Shown here piece after piece: positions 1 through 10,910 of a DNA stretch of 64,000 bases. Made by a program: the position numbers and the translations under genes. How positions within the stretch are numbered: the first letter of the stretch is position 1; the number at the start of each line of letters is the position of its first letter. The notes beneath the pieces are model-generated. The model was given only the letters and a program-made list of their open reading frames with translations, searched no databases and was not told the origin of the DNA. This stretch comes from Thunnus maccoyii. Its lineage: Eukaryota > Chordata > Actinopteri > Scombriformes > Scombridae. Where the stretch lies: positions 25,882,425-25,946,424 of the forward strand of contig NC_056546.1 of assembly GCF_910596095.1 (NCBI RefSeq), given 5' to 3'.

Positions 1-16
1 CGGTCACGAGAAGCAG

Positions 17-760
17 GTGGACCCAAGACTGACACAATATTGGCCTATGAGACACAAAATGGCAGTGAGAGAGGGAGTAATGTTCACAGGAGACAGGATA
101 ATCCTACCAAGCACAATGGGAACAGAAATGTTACAAAAAGCTATGCACAGAAAAGACATCACACACTGTTATCATCAAAATGAAATTGGTATTCTCTAGA
201 ATAGGAATACCAAAAGAGTTAGTGTGTGACCTTGTTCCATTTGCAAGCCAGGACATGAGAAACTTTGCAATGTCATGGGGCATAAAACTCACTCATTCCA
301 GTCTGGGTTATACACAGTCAAACAGACTAGCTGAGAGAACAGTGAGAACTGTAAACGTGCTGAAGAAAGCGCAACAAACAAACACAGACCCTCATCTTGC
401 ACTTACCCTGAGGAACACACCTGTAACAGACAAGGAGTACTACCCAGCACAAATGCTCATGGGCAGAGTCCTCAGAAGCACTCTACCCAGCTCTAGCACT
501 GTTCTGCAGCCTGCAGTGCCCAAGGATGTACACTCAACTCTTCAAAATCTACAAAAAAGACAGCAACAGAGGAGCAAAGCAGCTTCCAGAACTGCACCCA
601 GGTAGTACTGTTCACATGGAAACAGCACAAGGTTGGTGTCCGGCTGTGGTCAGCACATAGAGAGATGAACCACGGTCCTATGACATAGTGACATCATCTG
701 GTCAGCACTACAGACGCAACAGAGGCCATCTGAGGAAGACACCACAAAGCACCAGATGTA
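17..760 (+). mobile_element. Decayed Ty3/gypsy-type pol (integrase) fragment
   Basis: Two overlapping reading frames carry remnants of a retrotransposon integrase. The first (17-199) resembles the segment just before the integrase zinc finger, with a GVMFTGDRIILPSTMG-like stretch. The second (180-605) resembles the catalytic core and its C-terminal side: GIPKELVCD, then THSSLGYTQSN, LAERTVRTV, and YYPAQMLMGRVLRSTLP. Most of the zinc finger and the first half of the core are missing between them. The usual DNGPQF motif reads DLVPF, so an active-site neighbourhood is damaged. After a stop at 603, translation still gives a recognisable tail (GWCPAVV, then SYDIVTSSGQHYRRNRGHL) to about 750. The element is a dead internal fragment; I could not identify LTRs. 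Family assignment rests on recalled Ty3/gypsy integrase motifs, without a database search. Confidence 0.75.
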
Positions 761-1804
761 CTCAGAAACAGACCTAGTAGATGATGAGCAGAGACCTGCT
801 GTACCTGCATCTGCCCATCAGACACAGGTTCAGCAGAGAGTGCTGACATCAAGTTCTCATCCTCATTGAGGCCAGCTCAAACCACAAGTTATTTGACCAC
901 CTGAGAGTTACAAAGGATGCAGTATGTAGTGCCATGCACTTATACTGATGTGATGAAGTTACTGATGTGGAGGTAGAGTAACACAAAGTGTGCTTAGTTG
1001 AGCTCAGAGTGTATGCAATACAGTGTGATATACAATAAATGTTCAGTTCATGCAGTTAAAGTCAAGTCTCTGGATATTCATCATATATATCAAGTCTTAC
1101 GGTCATATGAAACTATAACAAAAATCAAAGTACAGGTGGAGACAGCTAGCCTGGCTGGCTCTGTCAAAACATACCTACCAACACCTCTAAAACTAACTCA
1201 ATAACATGTTACATCTTGTTTTGTTTGACCTTGTGCATGAACAGAAATCTAAAAATGACAATTTGTAGTTTCATGGGGAGTTACGTCCTTGAAATATTTG
1301 TTGGTGAACAGTGACTGTGCACAGCTTCCCAAAGACCAAAACCTGTGTTCACAACTTTATCTAGCAATTGGCCTCAGCCAACATGTAACTTCCCTATCAC
1401 ATATTGTCATTTTTACATCTCTGTTCATGTACAGGTTAAACTATCAAGATACATTGTATACATTAGACAGCTATAGAGGTAGCTAGGCTAATGTCCTGTA
1501 TTCAGCTCTGTACTTAATGCACAGATGTGAGATTGACATACGTATTTCCTCTCATTTCACTCTCAGAAAGAAAACACATTATTAAACAACACTTATTTCC
1601 TAAAATGTTGACGTGTTTTACTGGCAACCATTTTTCCAGTGTGTCTACTGTTGTGTTTGTGCTTTTCTGCCAGCTTGTCTTGCTCAGCCTCTCCTGTGTT
1701 TACATCACACCACTGTAGTGTTTATTTGATTGAGCTGCTGACCTAGAAGGATCAACTTTTCCATGGTTACAACTTACAAGCATAACTGACATGTGGCACA
1801 AATG

Positions 1805-2107
1805 GAAGGGGTCCAGGTATTCCTCACGTTGTGGGGACTTAACTCTGTTTACACAGTCATGTTGTGGGGACTCACCATATCCTCCTTATGGAGACAAAAA
1901 GCAAGTCCCCTTAACATAAATCTTTAATTTTAAAGTTTAAAGTTAAGGTAAGATTAGGGTTATTTTAGGGTTAGGCATGTGGTGGTTATGGTTAAGGTTA
2001 GGATAAGTCTCCAGGAAGTGAATGTAAGTTAATGTAATGTCCTTTGAAGCGATGGAAACTCAAATTTTATTTGAAGACAACTGGTTAAGTGATGTGGGAG
2101 TCTCTGA
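1805..2107. repeat. Interspersed repeat with GTTGTGGGGACT motifs and GGGTTAGG-like tract
   Basis: A GTTGTGGGGACT motif occurs twice (about 1828 and 1861), followed by a purine-biased tract with TTAGGGTTATTTTAGGGTTAGG near 1957-1976 and a long TG run immediately after. This composition is common in teleost interspersed repeats. I cannot define its ends or family, and no coding potential is visible. Confidence 0.35.
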
Positions 2108-2116
2108 TGTGTGTGT

Positions 2117-2161
<45 letters not shown>
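2108..2161. repeat. (TG)n microsatellite
   Basis: This is an almost uninterrupted TG/GT dinucleotide run of about 54 bases with one early A interruption. Confidence 0.95.
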
Positions 2162-2164
<3 letters not shown>

Positions 2165-2481
2165 GCCCAGTAGTTGACTGTGTTGATGCTAGAAACGTTG
2201 GAACGATATAACCCTTATGTGTCTGGAGACAAGTACAGACAGTAAGATGTGAAAGCTAGTGGCCAAACCAGCAGCAAGAAATACATTATACACCTCGAGC
2301 ATACACCCACACACACACTCACTCAAGCATTCATACACACACTCATGTCATGTAGGCGCACACACAAGCTTGTAAGCCTGTGTGTACATCCTGTGACAGG
2401 CTTTCTCCGCACCCAAGAGTTTCAATCTTCCTCTGTGTTTTCCTCAGAGCAGCAGTGAGGAAAAGGAGGAAAGGAGGAAGA

Positions 2482-2495
2482 GTGTGTATGCGTGT

Positions 2496-2570
<75 letters not shown>
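2482..2570. repeat. (TG)n microsatellite, long
   Basis: An imperfect TG start leads into a pure (TG)35 tract from 2501 to 2570. It is probably highly polymorphic. The Cys/Val-rich reading frames through it are artefacts. Confidence 0.95.
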
Positions 2571-2574
<4 letters not shown>

Positions 2575-3339
2575 CTCTTATTGAAAGTTGCATCAGAGCC
2601 CCTAGACAGCTATGTGAATTTCAGCCCAATTAATCTGGAGCTTGCGAGCAGAGACTGCATAACAAGACTCGTCTGTCTGACCTCAGGCCAGCTCTGTGTG
2701 TGCGTGTGTGTTTGTGTGTGTAACAGATAGTCAAAGTAAGGGAGGGAATGATATTGTGCAAGAGTGGCTGTCTGTTGTCACCTTGAGTGTGCATGTGACA
2801 CTGTAGCTTGTGTGTGTGCGCCTGCACAATATGTTTGTGTGTTAGACAGATTTGACTCCATGCTGTTTGTCAGTTGCGTGACGCCCTTTTCTACTGGGCT
2901 CTCAAACACACCGCACCCCAACTGGGCCGAGCATCGATGAGACAGAGCACAGACAAACACTCACACAAAGTTCTGCATGACCTTTCACATGGTGACAACA
3001 GACATCATACATAATATCCTTCTCTTGCTCGCATATATTCTCTTTTCAAACACACACTGACAGCGTACACGTATTTTCCATACATCAGCCTTAGCAACCA
3101 TTTATTAAATTCATGTATCCATACAGTTTTGCATGAAATATCAGTAATATACTTCTCGATCCTGCCTTCCTCAGTCCTTTGTTGCCACACACACATATAC
3201 AGTATATGTTCATACAATATAAAACCAGTGAGTGCAGAGATTGCATGCTTACCCACCACTCTTCTTGGCAGAGCCCTGGGCGGTAGCCACCCAGCACGCC
3301 ACCGCAAATTAACTTTGGACTAGTATGTTCTTTAAAGGA

Positions 3340-4110
3340 ACATACCAATAATACATTATTACAGTACAATGTACTGTAATGTAAATACATTACAGTAATG
3401 TTATTAGTTGTTTTTTTTTTCAGTAATGAGTAGCGCATAGGGATTACAATTTGATATTCAGTAATTACATTACATTTACTTATCCTAGTAATACTCAATT
3501 TGGTGGTTGTTTGTTTGCTATCTTACCGTAACCTTAAAAGAGGGTTGATATCAGTTTGGTCTTTCTGCATTCAGAGGACAGTAGCTTAATGCAGTGGCTG
3601 GAGGTTTTGGGGGAGGCAGTTGGCCTCCATTAAAGAAGAGAAATGTGCCTCCTGGTACCTCCAAAGTTGTCTTATTTACACGTTGTGGCTTCTTAGCTGG
3701 CTTGCTAATGTTAGCTGGTAAGCCTATATTCAAGATTCAGCAGTTTTTTTGTTCAGAGTTGGTGGATGTCTGAACCTTGCAGCTTCACTATGAGGACGGA
3801 ACTTTTAGAGTGCTGTTGCATGTAGTCACAATGGCTGACGTTAAGTTAGCTGATGATGGTCAGTAAATACCGCCAAAACATAGGCTGCCTGCTTAACCTT
3901 AATATCTTGTTTTCTATTTCTACATATGTTAAACAAAGAATATGGGACATGTGGGTGTGGAGGCCTTGGAGTTGTTGGAAGGCATCTTTAATCGAGCTGA
4001 GCTAAGTAAGGACAGTAATGTGTAGTTGAGATATTAGTCAAGTAATATAATAACATTTTCAATGAGTAATAATTAATTGATTACATTTTTCAAGCAACCA
4101 ACACTGCTGA
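3340..4110. mobile_element. Probable degenerate hAT-like non-autonomous element
   Basis: The stretch contains CAGTAATGAGTA and GTAATTACATTACATTTAC near 3420-3480, and AATGAGTAATAATTAATTGATTACATTTTTCAAGC ending in CCAACACTG at about 4102-4110, given here as positions 4060-4110. These resemble the ends of a very common fish hAT-type non-autonomous family ending in CCAACACTG. A perfect 12-bp inverted repeat with a 2-nt spacer lies at 3372-3397. The left terminus cannot be found, so this is a partial or heavily diverged copy. Confidence 0.4.
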
Positions 4111-4670
4111 TGAGTGACTTTTTCTACCAAACTTAAAGGAAAACTGGTTTATTACAACTTGGGTTTTAGCTTTCTACCTTGGGCTGTTGATGATCACATT
4201 ATACTCCCTAAGTTAATTGCCGAGATCTGGGAATACAGCGACATTGCCAAAAATAGGTCCAACAGGGAAACAAGCATGAGCAATCAGACAATCATACAGG
4301 TTGAAAACAAACCCTCAGGTTAGCCAAACTTATTCGGAAGAGAAAACAAAGGCAAATGGTAAAATTACAACCAAAACAGCAGGAAGCTTCATGTCTTTTC
4401 CATGACATTCATGTTTCCTTATTTGCCGTCAGGGTTTGTTTTTCTGGTACTATAACTTGTAAATGCATTGCTTTTTGGCAGCAGGTTCTCAGATCTCAGA
4501 CTCGTAACTAGATTACAGTGCAACAACAAAATAACTAACAAAAATACAATGCACTGTGATGGACACTGTGTCACTGTTGATTAACTGTCATTCTGTATTT
4601 ACATGTACTGGAACCAGTTGAGCTCATAGGACTTGATTTTACAATCCAGTATTGTAATCTGCAATTACTC

Positions 4671-4932
4671 CTTGGGTGGGGTAGGGGGTAAACGCTTCAC
4701 TGGAATCATCAGGTGGGCACCCTCTTTCCTTACTGTTTCGTTGATAGGCCCACACAACAACAGAATTTCAACAGGATCAGTCGAGTCCAGGTTTCTTCTG
4801 TCAGTGATTCAGACCTGTTTGTGCAGACTGTAAATCATAACCAGCAGTGGGGGTAGGGGTAGAAGCTTCAGTGGGGTCATCAGGTGGGCACCCTCCTTCC
4901 TTTGTGTTTCATTTATTGGCCCACGACACCTC
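4671..4932. repeat. Imperfect direct repeat, about 90 bp, two copies
   Basis: Positions 4671-4762 and 4844-4932 are similar. Both contain a GGGGTAGGGG stretch, then GCTTCA, TCATCAGGTGGGCACCCTC and TTTCCTT or TTCCTTT, followed by a GTTTC and GGCCCAC segment. The second copy abuts the dead non-LTR element on the minus strand, so the pair may represent a duplicated 3' tail of that element. Confidence 0.7.
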
Positions 4933-4939
4933 CAGAGGG

Positions 4940-5905
4940 TTCAATGGTGACACCTGGTGTCCCAGGTTCACCCCCCTCCACTTTTACTCCTCCCTCTGGC
5001 TGATGGTCATCTTGCCACCCAGTTCTTGTCCTTTCTTTTCAGCCAGAGTAAGTTCCTGCTATGCTCGGCAGCTCTGCCAGTGACTTGATAGCCTGTTGGA
5101 GGGCCTGTCCTCGGACTCTCATCCTTTGCAGCAGTCTGGTGTTTGACATGGCCACAAAACCCCTGCAGCTGACCTCCACAGGGAATACTTGTGTTCTCCA
5201 GGCATTTTGTTATGCTTCAGTTGCTAGATCGGAATACTTCAGCTTTTTACATTTGTACGCTTCACCAGCTGCATCCTCCCATGGCACCGTCAGTTCTATG
5301 ATGAACAGGGCCTTTTGTGAGGCTGACCACAAGATCAGATCCAGCCTGAGACTAGTTTTAATGATCTCCAATGAGAAGATGAGCCTCTGGTCTAGATCAA
5401 CCTTCATCTTCCAATCCCAGGCTGTATCCAGTATGCTTGATCCTTTTCTTGCAGTTGACTTCTTTCACACCTTTCCTGCTGGTACAAAGGCCATGGTGTT
5501 TGAGAAGCCAGGGGTTGGAGGAGGGAGGGCATTGTTGTTAGTCCTCCTAACTTCCAGCACTAGTGCCAGTTGCCAAAGGACCCAGTTGTGCCTCCAGGTG
5601 TAGCCTTGGGTGAGGCAGGTCTTGCACCTGGTAAGTATGTGCCGTAGGGTTGCTGGTGTTTGGTAAAGGGGACATGATGGGTCCTCCCCACGCCACTGGT
5701 TCAGGTTCTTGGGACTGGGAAGAACATCGTAGATGGCTCTGATGATGAAGCTCAATCTGCCTCCTTCCATTTCCCAAAGATTCACAAGGTTTTCCAATCT
5801 TGTCCACTGGCCTTGTTTTGCCTGTGAGACTACCTTTTCACTTTGCACATTCCACCTGCTTTTACCACCAACTATCTCTTCTGGGCAGGTCCTGCTCTGT
5901 GCCAT
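4940..5905 (-). pseudogene. Dead non-LTR retrotransposon ORF fragment (C-terminal part)
   Basis: Read on the minus strand, 5905 to about 5010 shows a broken protein typical of fish non-LTR retroelement C-termini: GQWTRLENLVNLWEMEGGRL, then AIYDVLPSPKNLNQW, a CPLYQTPATLRHILTRCKTC zinc-binding-like segment, and after a stop DLILWSASQKALFIIELTVP and VFPVEVSCRGFV. Several stops interrupt the frame, so it is not functional. The ordered blocks match a family of repetitive reverse-transcriptase-associated proteins known from fish genomes. I cannot name the clade, and the RT domain itself is absent. Confidence 0.6.
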
Positions 5906-5961
5906 TTGGGTCTGCTTGTGCCTAGCTCAAAGCCACCTCTTCCATGCTGCTTCCATGCTTC

Positions 5962-5962
<1 letters not shown>

Positions 5963-5997
<35 letters not shown>
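5963..5997. repeat. (TG)n microsatellite
   Basis: A pure TG run of about 35 bases lies just upstream (minus-strand sense) of the dead non-LTR fragment. Confidence 0.95.
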
Positions 5998-5998
<1 letters not shown>

Positions 5999-6724
5999 CA
6001 AAGGGTTGCTCCTAATCTCATGATTTGTGGATTTTCTCCCTTTAGTTGTACAATTCTAGTTGAATATGACTGTAGTAAAATGTAGTACAGTTTGTCATTG
6101 TTGGTGTTTTGTTTTTTGTCATCCTAAACTAGACCACAGGACAGCAGGCATTATAATCCAAGATTTGGATTTTTTTGTAAAAAGCCACCATCTGTTTGCT
6201 TGATCTTATCATGCTATGAAAAATGCTTTAATGGTTGATATTTAGGATAAAAAATATTATTAAGGATGAGGAAGAGAAATTAAATGTGTAATCACCATTC
6301 TGCATTGTGAAAACGAGAGCATGCCATAGGTCAACTTCCAGCCTGTAACTCACATCAGAAGTGGGGTTAATTCAGTTTTAACACAGCAAATTCAGCAGAA
6401 AAAACAAAGATAAAAAACACTGTGTCCCACTTAAACTGCTGTATAATTGTTTTTTTATTCCCAAAATATCAACTTTTCATGACCTACAAAAATCCTTTTA
6501 ACCACAACATACTTTTAAGTTACTGTATATACGTTAGAGTTTTAAAATGTTCCAGAAGATTAAATAGAAACATTGATGCAACATATTTCTGTCTTAGGTG
6601 TCCTCTACACTTGTGTTTTGAACATGACTTGATGAACCCGACATTAGTATACATATTGTACACTGTATATCAATGCAGATTTTATCATTTTCCTTATTTT
6701 CTTTTATCCCATCTGTCCATCCAG

Positions 6725-6943
6725 GGCCGGTTGCTGGTGAAAACCGGGCGTGTCCATCTCGGCGAGAAGGTCCTGCGTGATGCAGTTCAGGTCCACAGCA
6801 CATCCCACGAGGCATGGAGCGGCCTGGGCGAGGCCCTGCAGTCTCGGGGCTCCAGCCAGGCCCCCGACTGCTTCTTGACCGCCCTGGAGCTGGAGGCGTC
6901 CTGCCCCGTCCGGCCCTTCACCATCATCCCCAGGGAGCTCTGA
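6725..6943 (+). CDS. ttc7a: TTC7A, last coding exon (tetratricopeptide repeat protein 7A), partial
   Basis: A pyrimidine-rich tract ends in TCCATCCAG at 6724 and opens a 72-codon frame starting [17 protein letters not shown] and closing with FTIIPREL and a TGA stop. The charged helix pairs around [25 protein letters not shown] are a TPR unit, and the terminal [13 protein letters not shown] sequence is characteristic of TTC7 proteins. TTC7 proteins are scaffolds of the plasma-membrane PI4KA lipid kinase complex with EFR3 and FAM126. I choose the A paralogue over B because STPG4 and CALM2 follow in the same order as at human 2p21. The GC-rich coding exon stands out from its AT-rich surroundings. 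Upstream exons must lie before the window, since I see none in 1-6700. TTC7A is transcribed toward STPG4 (convergent). No clear AATAAA was found within a few hundred bases, so the 3' UTR end is undefined. Confidence 0.88.
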   Translation, partial: GRLLVKTGRVHLGEKVLRDAVQVHSTSHEAWSGLGEALQSRGSSQAPDCFLTALELEASCPVRPFTIIPREL

Positions 6944-7067
6944 GGGGCTTGGGCTGAGGTGGAGGTCTTTGGTCAGGGTTAAGGAATTGGCCTGTTGCTG
7001 GATGATTATACACTGATGCAAATACAGTCAAAAGCAGTGCTGGATGGAAAAATTTAATTTAATGGGA

Positions 7068-7222
7068 ATGGGCATTTTGGGTAACAGGCTTATTCGCTTT
7101 CTTACTGAAAGTTAGATGAGAAGATTGATACTGCACCGCTCTGAGAGAGTGGTATCAATCTTCTCATCTGACTCATGGCAAGAAAGTGAATAAGTATATT
7201 TCCTAAAATGTCAAACTGTTCC
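7068..7222. mobile_element. Short foldback element (MITE family A), copy 1
   Basis: The core is a near-perfect inverted repeat: a GATGAGAAGATTGATAC arm at about 7115-7131 and the complementary arm at about 7153-7169. It is flanked by further inverted blocks (TATTCGCTTTCTTACTGAAAG against GCAAGAAAGTGAATAAG). Related copies occur at 10337-10910 and 61950-62100. It lies just downstream of the TTC7A stop codon, so it could be part of that gene's 3' UTR. Confidence 0.75.
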
Positions 7223-7571
7223 TTTAATACATACTTTTTCACTTCCAGTGATAATGACTGCTAATGATGACGAGTCGTGACTTTCATTGTCATTGTCTTA
7301 AATATCAGTCTAATATTTTCAAAATGACTACACTGTATCTGAACATTCCAAGCCTCAATTTTGAATATGCTCTCTCAAATGAAAAATAGCAAGTCATTTT
7401 ATTTTCCCCTGGTGTTGAATGAAAACAGAGACAAGAATATTGGTTATCGAATATAACAGGGGTGAAAAGTAAAAATGATTGTAAGTATTGTAACAACTGT
7501 GAGCACATCTCCTATGGAGTACAGCAGTAATATAACAAATGACGAGCAATATTTTTATTAATCAGAATCAC

Positions 7572-7677
7572 TGGGTCAATTCAAAGCTAAATCTATCTTT
7601 TGAGTATAAAGCACTCATTTTGTAAAGGGAGTGTTATGTTCATTCTCAAAAGATAGACTTTGGGTTGTATTGACCCA
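7572..7677. mobile_element. Foldback element, 106 bp, about 33-bp imperfect terminal inverted repeats
   Basis: The left arm starts TGGGTCAATTCAAAG and continues to CTATCTTTTGAG at about 7604. The right arm is its imperfect reverse complement, CTCAAAAGATAGACTTTG to TTGACCCA at 7677. The spacer is about 40 bases and has no coding potential. This structure fits a MITE-like foldback unit; the superfamily is unknown. Confidence 0.65.
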
Positions 7678-10336
7678 TTTATATCCATTTAATTATTCAT
7701 AATTTGCTAAGATGTGCTGGTTACATCTTGTGATAGAATGTATGTTGTTGTGTTATAATGTGGAAATGCAGATTCATAGATTATGTATAGGCTGTCAGTC
7801 ACAACAGCAGCTCATCTTTATTTTAACCTTTGATGTATTTTTGATGATCATGTTGATTGACACAGCTTTTATGTACACGCACACACACATACTCACACAC
7901 ACACACACACACACCCTAACACTCCCGCCCTCTCATCTTCAAATGAGAGCTCATGTATTTTCTAAGAGGGGCATTCACATATCATTCCACATGTCATTAT
8001 TGTGTATGTGTGTGTCTATGTGCATGTGTTTTCGTACAGTATGTCTTTACATTACGTGTGTTAGTTTTAAATGATCCATCTGGGGTGTTATCAGTCCCTG
8101 TTCTGTTTGTACGATACAGTAGGCGATTCATCCATGTGTGCATTGTGTTCTCTCTTTTTTTTGACTCATCTGTTCGTAATGCTCTCCATTATAAACAACA
8201 ACAGCTTTTAAAATCACTGCTGGATGCCGCGTCTTCACCTGCCTTGTCACTTGTGACTAATGGACATCACTTCCGAGTGCCTAACCACATTAATGTGAGC
8301 AGTGGGACTGGGCTGCCGGCTTATGTAATACTGCCAGCACAGTTTTCTGCCTCCAAACTCCCTCCTCCTCCTCCTCCTCTTCCTATCTCTCTCTCTCTCC
8401 ATCTCTACTGTATCTCTCTGTGTGTGTGTCTCTCTCTCCCAGCTTGCCTGATGTGATGTGATGTGGCTTGGTTGCCTAGCAGCCATCCCCTTGTTTGAGT
8501 AACTGGGGAAAGCGAAGAGATATCTTGTCTGCTGAACAACACACACACAGGCCCTGCACACACACACGCGCACATACATACACACACACACACACAGCGA
8601 GAGGCAGATAATGCCCCCGTTGTGTGGTTTTGCAGGCTTGACAGTGTCTGTTTGATGTCTGCTGTTACCATGTGAGGTATGAGCCAACTGTAATCAATTT
8701 CTCAGGCTAGCGTAAATTGATTTGTGTTATAAGAGGAGTACCTGCCTTTGCTCTCAGCAAACCCCCATTTCTTAACCCTTCCCCTCCCTGTAGGGCTACC
8801 AGTGCTAATCCCTGCCTTCTTTTTTTTTTTTAAAGCTCTACAATCGCCCACACTCCCATCGCTCCCAGGATGAAAATCCCTCATTCATCAATACTTCGAT
8901 TTGCGCAGGAATTATCGATCACTGTCGCCTCTTCTCTGCTGTCCGAAAACAAAAAATCTATTTTTACTTTTTCCCTCCTCGCTCGCCGGCTCTCCCTTGT
9001 TCCATCCTCTCCTCATTAGTGCGATGTGTGACACCTACACAGGAGCTTCGGGAGATGAATGGTCTAATCCCTGTGGGTAAGGAGTGAAATATTACATGGT
9101 GTGCTCACACATTCACAAACACACACATGTGTGGTCACTGGCATGCAGACGCACACATTGACAAAGAGAGGCACATGCACACATTGTGTGGCACAGTAAG
9201 TACGCACATGCTACACACTTGCGCTCACACACACGCAGTGGTCCTGACAGCTCTGGTAAAAGGAGACAGATTAATGGGGGAAGCGGCCCGCTGCAAAGCC
9301 TCTCAGAATGACAAGGGGCAGATGAAGCTCTATTCACTAGACCAAGTGTCACCACACACACACACACACACACACACATAAATATATATACAGTACATAT
9401 ACCTGGGATAAATGAGTAGTATGCATAAGATCGAGTATGTGCACCTGTGTCATTGTGATGTCAGAGCACCCAGGCGTGTCACTCTGGTTAAGCTCTCACT
9501 TCCACACCTGAGTTTCACAAGACTGTCACACACTCTGTATGTGTATCTGTGATATGACGTTGGGGTGGTGGGCAGCAACAGGTATCAAGTGTTTAGGTGC
9601 ACTTACTGCACATTTACACACAACCATCCTGCATACATATCATGAAGTAATTAACTAGTTGTAACTGACAACAGCCACACTGGAATTGGTGAACAAAGGT
9701 AATAACCACATTGAGGAGTGAGGTGTGTATGTGCGTGTGGGCCCGGTATTCAGGTCATGGGGGTGTGTGTGCATATTTGTGTGTGTTGGTGCCACGTGGA
9801 GGGCATTGACTGGGTGGTGTTGGTGCACAGCGCCAAAAGAGAAACCATAAACCATCATTGTGATGTCCAAACAAGGATGGGGGGTCATGGATGGGTGAGG
9901 GTAGTGATGGAGGTAATAAGGATGAGATGTGGTTCCATAATCTCATTTATAAATAAAATGACTGCTACAGTAGACGTAAACAGAGTTCATTCCCAAGGGG
10001 CAAATGTGTTCCAGCAGTGTTCAATACAAGAATGCTTCCAATGTTCACATGTTGACATGAGCATGTTTTCAAAATGTTGTAAAGAAAAATTGCCCAAAGG
10101 TGATAAATACAAACACTTAGGCAAACAAACATTTCTTCTTTTAAAGATTTATAGTCTCACATGAGTTGAGCATTTCCCAAAGATTTTACAGTTTAAACCC
10201 TGAATATATTTCAGACCTACTTCATATCTGCTGTGTTTTCATCTACTTTAATTAATGTAGGCTATAATACTAATGCATTGTCATAAAAATCCATTAATTT
10301 ACTTTTCACAGTAAATTAATGGATCACAGGAATGGT
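7678..10336. other. Intergenic stretch, no gene recognised
   Basis: I see CA/TG dinucleotide runs (7894-7914, 8417-8430, 8530-8596, 9352-9379), a CTCTCT-rich tract at 8380-8420 and AT-rich DNA, but no supported exon. Open frames here are short and dominated by simple repeats. Confidence 0.6.
9352..9379. repeat. (CA)n microsatellite
   Basis: A pure CA run of about 28 bases. Confidence 0.95.
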
Positions 10337-10910
10337 TAAAGGACTAGTTAGACATTTTGGGAAATAGCTTTGCTATCTTTCTGAGTTAGATACGGAGATT
10401 AACACCACTCTAACGTCCGTACAGTATATATGAATCTACAGCCAGCAGCCAGTCAGCTTAACTAAAGGAATCCACCTACCAGAACCTTGAAAGCTCACTG
10501 ACAAACACACTATATGTTCTGTCTTTTTCCATACATGAACCAAAGTGTAAAAAGGACATGTTGTGGAAGTCACTGCGCTTAGCCAAAAAATAGTGTGGTA
10601 CAAAGCCCTCCGCAACTTGTCATTTTTACATTTCACTAGTTTTTGCACGCATTAAACAAACAAGAGGTAAGGTGTTAAGTTAGCTTTACAGGTGCCTGTA
10701 GACAGATTTTGTTAATATTGGACTTAGCCATGCTAGCTATTTGCCACTGTTTCTCCTGTTGTATTTAAGCTAAGCTAAGGTAACAGCTACTGGCTGTAGC
10801 TTCATATTTACTATAAGCTACAGACATGAGAGTTATATCAATCTTTTTATCTGACTCTCTGCAAGAAAGTGAATAGGTTTATTTCCCAGAATGTCAAAAA
10901 CTTTTCAACT
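10337..10910. mobile_element. Longer member of MITE family A, with terminal inverted repeats
   Basis: The left end reads GGACTAGTTAGACATTTTGG then GAAATAGCTTTGCTATCTTTC and GAGTTAGATACGGAGATT. The right end is its imperfect reverse complement: AATCTTTTTATCTGACTCTC, GCAAGAAAGTGAATAGGTT, ATTTCCCAGAATGTCAAAAA. About 460 bp of non-coding sequence lies between. The ends match the shorter hairpin units at 7068 and 61950, so those look like internally deleted derivatives. Confidence 0.75.

Noticed and set aside
1957..1976. TTAGGG-like string as an interstitial telomere repeat
   Set aside because: Only two or three imperfect units occur, inside a common fish interspersed repeat, so this is not a telomeric tract.
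2380..2730. 116-codon frame with long Cys/Val run
   Set aside because: It is the translation of a (TG)n microsatellite; the same artefact recurs in other TG/CA runs.
5061..5603. 180-codon plus-strand frame
   Set aside because: The minus strand of the same region carries retroelement protein motifs; the plus frame has none.
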